Positions 25,493-34,931 of a DNA stretch of 64,000 nucleotides are shown here, in pieces; position 1 is the stretch's first letter; every line of letters begins with the position of its first letter. The stretch lies in NCBI RefSeq assembly GCF_030345095.1, contig NZ_CP128360.1, forward strand, positions 2,108,001 through 2,172,000, read 5' to 3'. The DNA comes from Solwaraspora sp. WMMA2056. Its GTDB lineage: Bacteria; Actinomycetota; Actinomycetes; Mycobacteriales; Micromonosporaceae. The translations under genes and the position numbers were made by a program. Below the pieces are notes generated by a model, which did not search any database, was not told the origin of the DNA, and saw nothing but the letters and a program-made list of their open reading frames with translations.

Positions 25493-25885
25493 ATGCTGGC
25501 GATCACGTGGGGCGGCGGCTCCGGCGAGGCGGCCGTCGTTTCCGGCGATGAGTTGAGAGGCAGGCTGATTGAGTTGGATCGGCATGCCGCAGCGCGCCCA
25601 TTCATCGTTGACGTGACTATTGATAGTGGCGACACGATAAGCGTCGCTTTGGGTCGAGAAGTGTCGGTCCTCAACTTCACTTCGGCATCCAAGAAGCCGC
25701 CCTATTTTGCGAGTGAGGGCCGCCTGCCGGGGTCCCGTTTTGGTGTCGTAAGGTTCGAGTACTTTGGTTCAATGACAGAATTTCCAGAATGGCAGGCTGT
25801 ATCCAGAAATGATGCACTGGAGGCGGTATGCAGGTTCGTTGCTGCTGGAGTTCTGCCGGATAATATTCTTTGGAGTGAGGTGTAA
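25493..25885 (+). CDS. Imm1-family immunity protein (orphan)
   Basis: A 130-residue protein of the Imm1 type of contact-toxin immunity proteins: ISVALGREVSVLNF, the proline-rich turn KKPPYFASEG, FEYFGSMTEFPEWQAVS and the closing helix DALEAVCRFVAAGVLP follow the family pattern. ATG 25493 has GGAG nine bases upstream; a TTG two codons earlier is possible. GC is well below the window average. No intact toxin is adjacent, only a decayed Hint fragment 210 bp upstream, so it would act as an orphan protecting against toxins of kin or rivals. Confidence 0.75.
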   Translation: MLAITWGGGSGEAAVVSGDELRGRLIELDRHAAARPFIVDVTIDSGDTISVALGREVSVLNFTSASKKPPYFASEGRLPGSRFGVVRFEYFGSMTEFPEWQAVSRNDALEAVCRFVAAGVLPDNILWSEV

Positions 25886-26163
25886 CGGCGCCTTGCTAGG
25901 TGAGCGAACGTCGCGGAGAGTTGCGGCATGGTTGTTGCAGGTCTTGGAGTTTCGCGGTGGTCTGCCCATGTTGCCGTCAGGGTTGCCGTTACGCTCATTT
26001 TGGCGGGCGGTATGGTCGTACTCTGCCGGCCGCTCCGCCCAGGATAACTGAACCCTCAACGTCCGGGAGGCGAAGGCATGGGCCGTCATTGCAGGGGGAG
26101 GCCGCGGCTCGGACTCCGAGGTTCGTCACCGTCGCAATATCCCCCATATGAAAGGGGTGGACG

Positions 26164-26427
26164 TTGGCAACGATGTTTTACTCTGATAAATATCTTGCCC
26201 TCCTTGGTGAGGCCATTCCGGGTGAGGTTGATACCGATGAAATCCTCATGTTCCTGAAAGGTCAGGGCCTGTCAATCATTCAGTCGACAATTGTCTACGC
26301 GCGGCGACGCGGATTGTCTATGTCGGATGCAAAAGAGGCTGTTGTTGAGAATGACGTCTGGGGCGGGATAGTAGCAGAGCACTCGAGCTTTCATGATGAA
26401 TTGGAGGGTGGCGTCGAGGTGGATTAG
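26164..26427 (+). CDS. Small acidic protein, probable orphan immunity protein
   Basis: An 87-residue AT-rich gene whose product I cannot name. TTG 26164 has AAGGGG at the right distance; ATG 26173 is the alternative. The protein is helical and acidic (YLALLGEAIPGEVDTDEILM, RRGLSMSDAKEAVVENDVW). Helical, acidic proteins of this size containing an 'AKE-V--W' segment occur downstream of Rhs or WXG toxin tips, which is why I suggest immunity; this is inference. The 278 bp between it and the Imm1 gene shows nothing I can support. Confidence 0.55.
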   Translation: MATMFYSDKYLALLGEAIPGEVDTDEILMFLKGQGLSIIQSTIVYARRRGLSMSDAKEAVVENDVWGGIVAEHSSFHDELEGGVEVD

Positions 26428-26545
26428 CCGAAACTGGATCGGGTGGGCCGGTTCCGGCTGGTCGGTCGAGGAAGGTCCCCAGGTCGTGCCATCGCCAGGG
26501 TCGGTCGGGGCTGGTTGTCGCAGGGCGGACCTAGACTGCGGCGCC

Positions 26546-26944
26546 ATGGCGATGGTGACCTTTGTCGACGAGAGCACTGCCGGGGCCCGTACCCCGGCCT
26601 GGGCGCTGCGGATATTCGAGGAGCGACTGACGCTGCGGGAGCTGATCCGTCGGCGGATCCACCAGGAGGTGGCCGAGTACCACGCCGCCGAAGGGGTCGT
26701 GCCGAACCGGTCGCTGGTGGCGCCGACCCCGGTCGAGCAGACCCTCAACGGCGACCCGGCGGCCCGCCGCCGCCCCCGGGTCGACCCCGACACCCAGGTC
26801 GCGCTCGCCGAAACGGCGTTTCGCCGCAACGGGTTCGTGGTGCTGGTCGGTGACCGGCAGGTCGAGGACCTCGACGACGAGGTCGACCTGCGCCGGGACA
26901 CCGAGGTCACGTTCCTCAAGCTCGTACCGCTGGTCGGTGGCTGA
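26546..26944 (+). CDS. Small protein with ubiquitin/ThiS-like C-terminal Gly-Gly
   Basis: A 132-residue protein (ATG 26546; ATG 26552 also possible) coupled by TGATG to the DUF4132 gene. It begins VTFVDEST, then a charged helical region LTLRELIRRRIHQEVAEYHA, a proline/arginine-rich segment, and a compact C-terminal unit ending VDLRRDTEVTFLKLVPLVGG followed directly by the stop. That ending - beta-strand, short loop, terminal Gly-Gly - is how ThiS, MoaD, Urm1 and ubiquitin end; strand content and the acidic loop before it (VEDLDDEVDL) are compatible with a beta-grasp fold. No E1-like adenylyltransferase gene is visible nearby. Family membership is inference. Confidence 0.75.
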   Translation: MAMVTFVDESTAGARTPAWALRIFEERLTLRELIRRRIHQEVAEYHAAEGVVPNRSLVAPTPVEQTLNGDPAARRRPRVDPDTQVALAETAFRRNGFVVLVGDRQVEDLDDEVDLRRDTEVTFLKLVPLVGG

Positions 26945-29385
26945 TGTCGATCACGGGCAACACCGAGCCGTGGCGCGCCGAGCGGCTGCGTGAGCTGGTC
27001 GCCGGTGCCGACGTACCCGGCCTGGCCAGCTATCTCTACCGGCACTCCTGGCAGGTCGTCAACAAGGCGGAGCACCGGGCGCTGCTGCGACCGCTGTCCC
27101 GGCCCGATCTGGTACACCTGATGCGTGCCCTGATCGACGTCCGGCTCGACGGCGGCCACCTGCCGTGGGCGGCGACGGAGCTGCTGTCACAGCTGGCCCG
27201 GCGGCTGCCCGAGGACGTGTCCGCCGAGGACGCCGAGGCCCTGGGCGCGTTCGTCGTCCTGTCGCCGCACGCACTGCCGCCGACCGCGTTGGAGCTGGTG
27301 GCGCGCCGGCTGCAGGACACCAGCGGGCTGCCGGACGACGTACTGAAATGGGTGCAGCTGCGGTCGGGGGAGAGCCCCCGGTTGCGGCAGTTCCTCGCGG
27401 AGCGGGGCAGCGTACCGCTGGAGCCGGTGGACCCGTGGGCCGCGCAGATTCTCACCGAGCTGCCGACCCTCGGCCCGGCCTGGCCCCGGCTGCTGGCGCA
27501 CGCCAGCACCGCGACCGCCGCCCGCCCGCCGGCGGCCTGGCTGAAGGCCGCCCGGGAGCTGCTCGCCGAGGTCGACCCGGCGCAGGCCCGTACGGTGCTG
27601 GACCGGTGGCTGACCGCCGCGTCGGTCACCCCTCAGCAGGTGCCGGACGCCGGCAACGCCGACGTGCTGCGGGGCCTGCTCTGGCTGGCGGAGCTGACCG
27701 GCCCGACGACCGACCAGGTACGCCTGTTCGGCGTACTGGTCGAGGTGATGTTGCGGCGGCTGCCGGGGGTCGGGCCGGCCTGCCCGAAGATCGCCAACGC
27801 GGCGGTCGGGGTGCTGGGCCGCCTCGACGGTGACGCCGCCCTGGCCCAGCTGGCCCGGCTGTCGGCGCGGCTGACGTACAAGGGCACCCGCAACGAGGTC
27901 GACAAGGCGCTCGACGCGCGGGCCGCCGCGCTCGGCATCGGCCGGGACGAGATCGAGGAGCTGGCGGTCCCCGACTACGGGTTGACCGACGTCGGTCGGC
28001 ACGAGGTGACGGTCGGCGGCTGCCGGGTGGAGCTGTCGGCGGGCGCCAGCACCGTCGCGGTGACCTGGCACAACGACGCGGGCCGGGTGGTGAAGTCGCC
28101 TCCGGCGGCGGTACGGCGTGACCATCCGCAGGTCGTGGCCGACGTGAAGGCGCTGGCCAAGGACGTTTCCGGGATGTTGGCGGCGCAGTCGGCCCGACTG
28201 GACCGGCTCTTCCTGGCCCGACGCGACTGGAGCCTGTCGGTGTGGCGGGAGCGCTACCTGGACCATCCGCTGGTCGGCGTCCTGGCCCGGCGGCTGCTGT
28301 GGCTGGTCGACGGGGTGGTGTGCGGCTGGGCCGACGGCGCGCTGCGGACGGTCGACGACACCCCGGTGTCGGCCGCCGACGACGCGGTGGTGCAGCTGTG
28401 GCATCCGATCGGGCGGCCGGTGCCGGAGGTGCTCGCCTGGCGGGAGTGGCTGGAGCGCCACCGGGTGGTGCAGCCGTTCAAGCAGGCCCACCGGGAGGTG
28501 TACCTGCTGACCCCGGCGGAGGAGTCCACCGGCACCTACTCGAACCGGTTCGCCGGGCACGTGCTGCGCCAGCACCAGTTCCATGCGCTCGCCGCCGCCC
28601 GGGGCTGGGCGGACAAGCTGCGGTTGATGGTCGACGACACGTATCCGCCGACGGTGCGGCAGCTGCCGCAGTGGGGGCTGCGGGCGGAGTACTGGGTGGA
28701 GGGGATCGGCGACGACTACGGCGTCGACACCACCGACAGCGGTACCTACCTGCGGCTGGTCACCGACCAGGTGCGGTTCTATCCGATCGACGCCCCCGGC
28801 AACGTGGCGCACGCCAGCGGCGGCGGCTACACCGGCGGCCGGTGGGGCACGCAACGGGCGCCGGTGGTGCCGATGCCGCTGAGCGAGGTGCCGCCGCTGG
28901 TGTTCAGCGAGGTGCTGCGCGACGTCGACCTGTTCGTCGGGGTGGCCAGCGTCGGCAACGACCCGACCTGGTCCGACGGCGGGCCGGCGGGCCGGTTCCG
29001 GGACTACTGGTCGTCGTACAGCTTCGGGGAGTTGTCGGCGACGGCGCAGACCCGCCGGGACCTGCTGGCCCGGCTGCTGCCCCGGCTGGCGGTGGGTGCC
29101 CGGGCCAGCATCGACGGCCGGTTCCTGGTGGTCCGGGGTGAGCTGCGCACCTACAAGATCCACCTGGGGTCGGGGAACATCCTGATGAGCCCGAACGACA
29201 CCTACCTGTGCATCGTGCCGGACCGGTCGGCGACGCGCCCCGGTGATGACCGCCACGACGCGTTCCTGCCGTTCGAGGGGGACACCGTGCTCGCCGTGAT
29301 CCTCAGCAAGGCGATGCTGCTGGCCCGGGACACCGAGATCACCGACGTGACGATCACCCAGCAGATCGGCATCGCCACCGGCTGA
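26944..29385 (+). CDS. DUF4132 (MolR-type) protein
   Basis: An 813-residue cytoplasmic protein. The N-terminal 400 residues are helical and HEAT-like, rich in Ala/Leu/Arg. The C-terminal half has the DUF4132 hallmarks: HPLVGVLARRLLWLV near 440, VQLWHP, QPFKQAHREVYLLTPAE, RFAGHVLRQHQFHALAAARG, and near the end RTYKIHLGSGNILMSPNDTY followed by LCIV. E. coli MolR, named in molybdate metabolism, belongs to this group, but the biochemical function of the family is not established. The ATG overlaps the stop of the Gly-Gly protein gene, so the two are made together and probably act together. It ends at a strong bidirectional hairpin. Confidence 0.85.
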   Translation: MSITGNTEPWRAERLRELVAGADVPGLASYLYRHSWQVVNKAEHRALLRPLSRPDLVHLMRALIDVRLDGGHLPWAATELLSQLARRLPEDVSAEDAEALGAFVVLSPHALPPTALELVARRLQDTSGLPDDVLKWVQLRSGESPRLRQFLAERGSVPLEPVDPWAAQILTELPTLGPAWPRLLAHASTATAARPPAAWLKAARELLAEVDPAQARTVLDRWLTAASVTPQQVPDAGNADVLRGLLWLAELTGPTTDQVRLFGVLVEVMLRRLPGVGPACPKIANAAVGVLGRLDGDAALAQLARLSARLTYKGTRNEVDKALDARAAALGIGRDEIEELAVPDYGLTDVGRHEVTVGGCRVELSAGASTVAVTWHNDAGRVVKSPPAAVRRDHPQVVADVKALAKDVSGMLAAQSARLDRLFLARRDWSLSVWRERYLDHPLVGVLARRLLWLVDGVVCGWADGALRTVDDTPVSAADDAVVQLWHPIGRPVPEVLAWREWLERHRVVQPFKQAHREVYLLTPAEESTGTYSNRFAGHVLRQHQFHALAAARGWADKLRLMVDDTYPPTVRQLPQWGLRAEYWVEGIGDDYGVDTTDSGTYLRLVTDQVRFYPIDAPGNVAHASGGGYTGGRWGTQRAPVVPMPLSEVPPLVFSEVLRDVDLFVGVASVGNDPTWSDGGPAGRFRDYWSSYSFGELSATAQTRRDLLARLLPRLAVGARASIDGRFLVVRGELRTYKIHLGSGNILMSPNDTYLCIVPDRSATRPGDDRHDAFLPFEGDTVLAVILSKAMLLARDTEITDVTITQQIGIATG

Positions 29386-29406
29386 GGACGTCGGCGAGCT
29401 GAGTAC

Positions 29407-29448
29407 GCCGGCGGGGGTGCACCGACACGTCGGTGCACCCCCGCCGGC
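29407..29448. terminator. Bidirectional terminator, 20-bp stem
   Basis: GCCGGCGGGGGTGCACCGAC (29407-29426) and its exact complement (29429-29448) flank two bases. It sits between the convergent DUF4132 and argG genes and can end transcription from both sides. Confidence 0.8.
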
Positions 29449-29457
29449 CTGCTGGTC

Positions 29458-30921
<1,464 letters not shown>

Positions 30922-31174
30922 TCACCTCCGGCGGCGTGACCGGCCGACCGTGGGAAGCCGGCGGTGCCCCGGCGTACGGGCTGCGCCCCGCCGTCCTGTT
31001 CGGGTGCCCTCGACCGCATCCGAGCCTTCGCCGAGTGTTGCGACAAATGCCGGTGGCTCGGTCATGCGCCAACTACGACCCGGCAACTGCCCAGTCTGGG
31101 AGAAGAGTCGCGCGCAACGGTCCGATAGTTTCATCACACTTGGTCAATCTCTGCCTCACGGAAGGTGCGCGCTC

Positions 31175-31762
31175 ATGGCTCAGGACGTCGCCGCCGCGCC
31201 GGGCGGGCTGCTGGCGCGGCTCAACGGTGCCCACCACAAACTGGCCCTGAACGGATTTCTCGCCGTGGTGATCGCCCACTGGGCCGAGCACCTGGTGCAG
31301 GCGTACCAGATCTGGGTCCTCGGCTATCCCCGGCCGCAGGCCCGCGGGGTGCTCGGCCAGTGGTTCCCCTGGCTGGTCACCTCCGAATGGCTGCACTACG
31401 GCTACGCCATCGTGATGCTCGCCTTCCTGTTCCTGCTCCGGCGCGGCTTCACCGGCCGGGCACGCACCTGGTGGACGATCGCGCTGGCCATCCAGTTCTG
31501 GCATCACATCGAACACCTGCTGCTGCTGATCCAGGCGCAGACCGGCACCATCTTCTTCGGCCAGCCGGTGGTCACCAGCGTGGCGCAGTTGATCATCCCC
31601 CGGGTCGAGCTGCACCTGTTCTACAACTCGGTGGTGTTCGTGCCGATGCTGATCGCGATGTACCTGCACCTGCGGCCGAACGCCACCGAACGGGAGCAGA
31701 TGAGCTGCAGCTGCGCCGGTCACCGTACGCCCGCGCAGCGGCTCGCCCCGCACACGGCCTGA
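31175..31762 (+). CDS. Polytopic membrane protein with HxxEH motifs
   Basis: A 195-residue inner-membrane protein with four or five helices, for example LALNGFLAVVIAHWAEHLVQ, YGYAIVMLAFLFLL, IALAIQFWHHIEHLLLLIQ and LFYNSVVFVPMLIAMYLHL. Histidines recur in membrane-adjacent HWAEH and HHIEH motifs, which suggests metal or haem binding; no family name can be given with confidence. The C-terminus has a CSCAGH segment. ATG 31175 is used. It is 5 bp from the CopC-like gene, so a shared envelope function is likely. The 298 bp upstream to argG show no gene or clear promoter boxes. Confidence 0.75.
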   Translation: MAQDVAAAPGGLLARLNGAHHKLALNGFLAVVIAHWAEHLVQAYQIWVLGYPRPQARGVLGQWFPWLVTSEWLHYGYAIVMLAFLFLLRRGFTGRARTWWTIALAIQFWHHIEHLLLLIQAQTGTIFFGQPVVTSVAQLIIPRVELHLFYNSVVFVPMLIAMYLHLRPNATEREQMSCSCAGHRTPAQRLAPHTA

Positions 31763-31767
31763 TCCGG

Positions 31768-32436
31768 ATGCGGCCCGACCTGGACCCGGTCCGGCGGGGA
31801 TGGCGGCGGGGGCGGCGGCGACCTGCGGCTGCCGCCGCCTTCGCCGGCCTCGCCGCCATCGTCGGCCTGCTCACGGTCACCCCCGGCCCGGCGCACGCCG
31901 ACGACCGGACGGCGGACGTGACGGCCCAGCCTGCGGTGGTGGTGGCCCAGCGCGCGGCGGTGGCCGCCGAACCGGTGGCCGGCGCCGTCCTGGCCGAGCC
32001 GCCGACGGCCGTGTCGGTGACCTTCGGCGACACCGTCCAGCCCGAACTGTCGCACCTGGATGTCTTCGACGCCGACGGACAGCGGCTCACCGGCGGCGGC
32101 TTCGACCAGCCCACGCCCACCCGGATCCGGTTGCCGGTCGAGTTGACCGCCGCCGGGGACTACACGGTGGCGTACCACGTCACCTTCCCCGACGGCAGCA
32201 GCGCCTCCGACGCGTACCGCTTCAGTGTCGGCACCGGGGTGCCGCCGGCGCCGCTCGCGGCCGCCGACCGGCAGGCCCGCGTCGACGAGGTGTCCGCGCA
32301 CGCCCACCAGATCGACGGCTTCAGCGCCACGCTGCTGATCATCGACGGGGTGGTGCTGCTCGGCGTGATCCTGATGCTCTGGCTGCGGCCCCGTGACGGC
32401 CGACCGATGACCTACCGGCCCGACGACCCCGACTGA
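31768..32436 (+). CDS. CopC-domain protein, membrane anchored
   Basis: A 222-residue exported protein: basic N-terminus, signal helix AAAAAFAGLAAIVGLLTVTP with an AHA cleavage site, a CopC-like beta-sandwich (PTAVSVTFGDTVQPELSHLD, YTVAYHVTFPDGSSASDAYR) and a C-terminal helix (LLIIDGVVLLGVILMLWL) with a basic tail. Canonical CopC proteins bind Cu(II) through an N-terminal His and a DGHP-type His; here the first His is not obvious and the loop reads DGSSA, so copper binding may be lost or altered. Directly follows a His-rich membrane protein, in place of the usual CopD. Confidence 0.8.
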   Translation: MRPDLDPVRRGWRRGRRRPAAAAAFAGLAAIVGLLTVTPGPAHADDRTADVTAQPAVVVAQRAAVAAEPVAGAVLAEPPTAVSVTFGDTVQPELSHLDVFDADGQRLTGGGFDQPTPTRIRLPVELTAAGDYTVAYHVTFPDGSSASDAYRFSVGTGVPPAPLAAADRQARVDEVSAHAHQIDGFSATLLIIDGVVLLGVILMLWLRPRDGRPMTYRPDDPD

Positions 32437-32561
32437 CGACCCCGACAGACGAGCCGGGAACCCTCGCTCCTCATCGGACCGGGAAATACCGGGTCGCGGT
32501 ATTGACCGTCCGGCGCGGGTGCTCGATCGTCGTGGATATTCCGAACCCCGGGGAGACCACG

Positions 32562-34115
32562 ATGACGCACCCGTCCGGCGTTACCGAGCACCACCGGTAC
32601 CTCATCATCGGCGCCGGTCCGGCCGGCCTGCAGCTGAGCTACTACCTGCAGCAGGCCGGCTGCGACTATGCCACAGTGGAGCGGGCCGAGGCGCCGGGGG
32701 AGTTCTTCCGGCGGTTCCCCCGCCACCGGGGGCTCATCTCGCTCAACAAGGTGCACACGGTCAGCACCGACCCGGAGATCCGGCTGCGCTGGGACTGGAA
32801 CTCGCTGCTGCACGAACCGTTCGACCTGCCGTTCGCCGACTACAGCAGGCAGTACTACCCGAGCGCCGACGACATGGTCCGCTACCTCGTCGACTTCGCC
32901 GCGCACCACCGGCTCGCGATCCGCTACGGGGTCGCCGTCGACCAGGTGACGAAGCAGGACGGGATCTTCCTGGCGCACACCGCCGACCGGATCTACAGCG
33001 CCGACTGCCTGATCATGGCGACCGGCTGGGGCCGACCGAACATCCCCGATGTCCCCGGCATCGAGCACGCCGTCGGGTACGAGTCGATGAGCACCGACCC
33101 GGCCGACTACGCCGGGCAGCGGGTGCTCATCCTCGGCAAGGGCAACTCGGCGTTCGAGACCGCGTCAGCGATCCTCGGCCACGCCTCGATGGTGCACCTG
33201 GCCAGCCCTCGGCCGATGCGCCTGGCCTGGAACACCAAACACCCCGGCGACGTACGCGGACACCACGGCGCGGTGATGGACAGCTACCAGTTCAAGACGC
33301 TGCACTCGGTGCTCGACTGCGTCGTCGACGAGATCGTGCCGACCGGCGAGGGCTACCGGGTGCATCTGACGTACACCCACGCCGACGGCGAGACCGCCGT
33401 GATGGACTACGAGTCGGTGCTGCGCTGCACCGGCTTCGCCATGGACACCTCGGTGTTCGGCGCCGGTGCCCGGCCCCGACTGGTGCCCAGCGGCCGGATG
33501 CCGGCCACCGCACCCGACTGGCAGTCCGTCGACGTCGACGGGCTCTACTTCGCCGGCACCATCGCCCAGGACCGTGACTTCAAGAAGGCCTCGTCGGCCT
33601 TCGTCGACGGCTTCCGCTACAACCTGCGCACCCTGACGGCACTGCTGCGCGAGCGGTACGAGGGCGTACCGCTGCCCTTCGACACGGTGCCCGCCGACGC
33701 CGAGACGCTGACCGGCGTGCTGCTGGACCGGGTCAACTGGAGTTCCGCGCTGTGGACGCAGTTCGAGTTCCTGGTCGACGCGGTCGTCGTCGACCCCGGC
33801 ACCGGGCAGGCCCGGCACTACCACGACCTGCCGGAGGATCTCGTGGCGGCGCGGTTCGCCGACGAGGAGTACTGCTACACGTTCGGGCTGCGCTGGGGTC
33901 GGGACCCGTACCCGGACGTGTTCGCCATCGAGCGTCACCCGCAGCCGGACCGGGCCGCGGAGAGCGCCTTCATCCACCCGGTGCTGCGCCGCTACCGCCA
34001 CGGTGAGCTGGTCGACGAACTGCACCTGCTGGAGGACCTGCTGGCCGAGTGGCGCCGCCCCGACCGGCACGTCCTGCCGCTGCAGGACCATCTCGCCAAG
34101 GACCTGCCGCGCTGA
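32562..34115 (+). CDS. FAD/NAD(P)-dependent oxidoreductase (FMO-like)
   Basis: A 517-residue flavoprotein. ATG 32562 follows GGGGAGACCACG. The FAD Rossmann motif is YLIIGAGPAGLQLSYYLQQA at residues 11-30; a second dinucleotide motif VLILGKGNSAFETASAI near 190 fits NAD(P)H binding; CLIMATGWGRPNIP is the family's ATG motif. The layout matches the flavin monooxygenase/FOXRED2-type group with a C-terminal extension of unknown function. Substrate unknown. It stands alone, with its 3' end close to the convergent nitroreductase gene. Confidence 0.88.
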   Translation: MTHPSGVTEHHRYLIIGAGPAGLQLSYYLQQAGCDYATVERAEAPGEFFRRFPRHRGLISLNKVHTVSTDPEIRLRWDWNSLLHEPFDLPFADYSRQYYPSADDMVRYLVDFAAHHRLAIRYGVAVDQVTKQDGIFLAHTADRIYSADCLIMATGWGRPNIPDVPGIEHAVGYESMSTDPADYAGQRVLILGKGNSAFETASAILGHASMVHLASPRPMRLAWNTKHPGDVRGHHGAVMDSYQFKTLHSVLDCVVDEIVPTGEGYRVHLTYTHADGETAVMDYESVLRCTGFAMDTSVFGAGARPRLVPSGRMPATAPDWQSVDVDGLYFAGTIAQDRDFKKASSAFVDGFRYNLRTLTALLRERYEGVPLPFDTVPADAETLTGVLLDRVNWSSALWTQFEFLVDAVVVDPGTGQARHYHDLPEDLVAARFADEEYCYTFGLRWGRDPYPDVFAIERHPQPDRAAESAFIHPVLRRYRHGELVDELHLLEDLLAEWRRPDRHVLPLQDHLAKDLPR

Positions 34116-34142
34116 CCGCCCGCAGACTGGCGTCGGTCACGG

Positions 34143-34784
34143 TCACCGCCGCACCAGGACCTCGCTGAGTGGTTTGCGCTCCAGTTGGGGCACGGTGACC
34201 CCGTCGGCCGGGTAGCCGACCGGCATCACCACGCAGGCGCGTTCCTCGGCGGGCCGGTCGCAGATCTCGTTGAGGAACCGCATCGGGCTCGGCGTGTGGG
34301 TGAGGGTGGCCAGCCCGGCCAGGTGCAGCGCGGTGATCAGCATCCCGGTCGCGATGCCCACCGATTCCTTGACGTAGTACGGCTTCGGGGTGTGCGGCCC
34401 CTGGTGCACCTCGAAGACCACGATCACCACCGGGGCGATCTCCAGGAAGGGTTTCTCCCAGTCGGTGCCGATCGGGGCGATGGCGGAGAGCCACTCCTCG
34501 GAGGCGCGCCGATGGTAGAACTCCCACTCCTCGGCCTCGGCGGCCTGCCGCAGCCGGCGTTTGCGCTCCGGGTCGGTGACCACCACGAACCGCCACGGCT
34601 GCAGGTTCGCGCCGCTGGGTGCCGACGCGGCTGCCCGGACCGCCTCGTCGATCACGTCGAGCGGCACCGGCTCGGCGGAGAAGTGCCGCACCGACCGGCG
34701 GGCGGCCATCCGGTCGGCGAAGTCCCTGGCGGTACGGCTCATGACCGCCGGTTCGAGCCGGTCGAGTTGTAACGGGGTGGTCAA
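34143..34784 (-). CDS. Nitroreductase-family flavoprotein (IYD/BluB-like)
   Basis: A 213-residue FMN-dependent reductase. I use the TTG at 34784 because GGAGG lies just upstream; an earlier TTG (34829) adds 15 residues. Motifs: RRSVRHFSAEPVP for FMN phosphate, ASAPSGANLQPWRFVVV, the ESVGIATGMLITALHLAGLA helix, and THTPSPMRFLNE. The pattern is closest to the iodotyrosine deiodinase-like branch, which reduces halogenated or nitro aromatics; actual substrate unknown. Convergent with the FMO-like gene. Confidence 0.88.
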   Translation of the reverse strand: MTTPLQLDRLEPAVMSRTARDFADRMAARRSVRHFSAEPVPLDVIDEAVRAAASAPSGANLQPWRFVVVTDPERKRRLRQAAEAEEWEFYHRRASEEWLSAIAPIGTDWEKPFLEIAPVVIVVFEVHQGPHTPKPYYVKESVGIATGMLITALHLAGLATLTHTPSPMRFLNEICDRPAEERACVVMPVGYPADGVTVPQLERKPLSEVLVRR

Positions 34785-34931
34785 CGGTCCTCCAGCCGGA
34801 GTCGGGGTCGCCACCTCAGGATGCGCCAACGCGTGACCATATGGTTACTCAGAATTGCGTTCCTGCTGCGACGCCGGTCCGCCGGCAGCTCAGCCCGCCG
34901 GTCCGCCTGGTCCGCCTGGTCCGCCGTCGGG

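Noticed and set aside
25809-26151. Two overlapping plus-strand frames (25809-26051 and 25900-26151) after the Imm1 gene
   Set aside because: No ribosome site, no recognisable motif and Arg/Cys-rich composition; unlikely to be genes.
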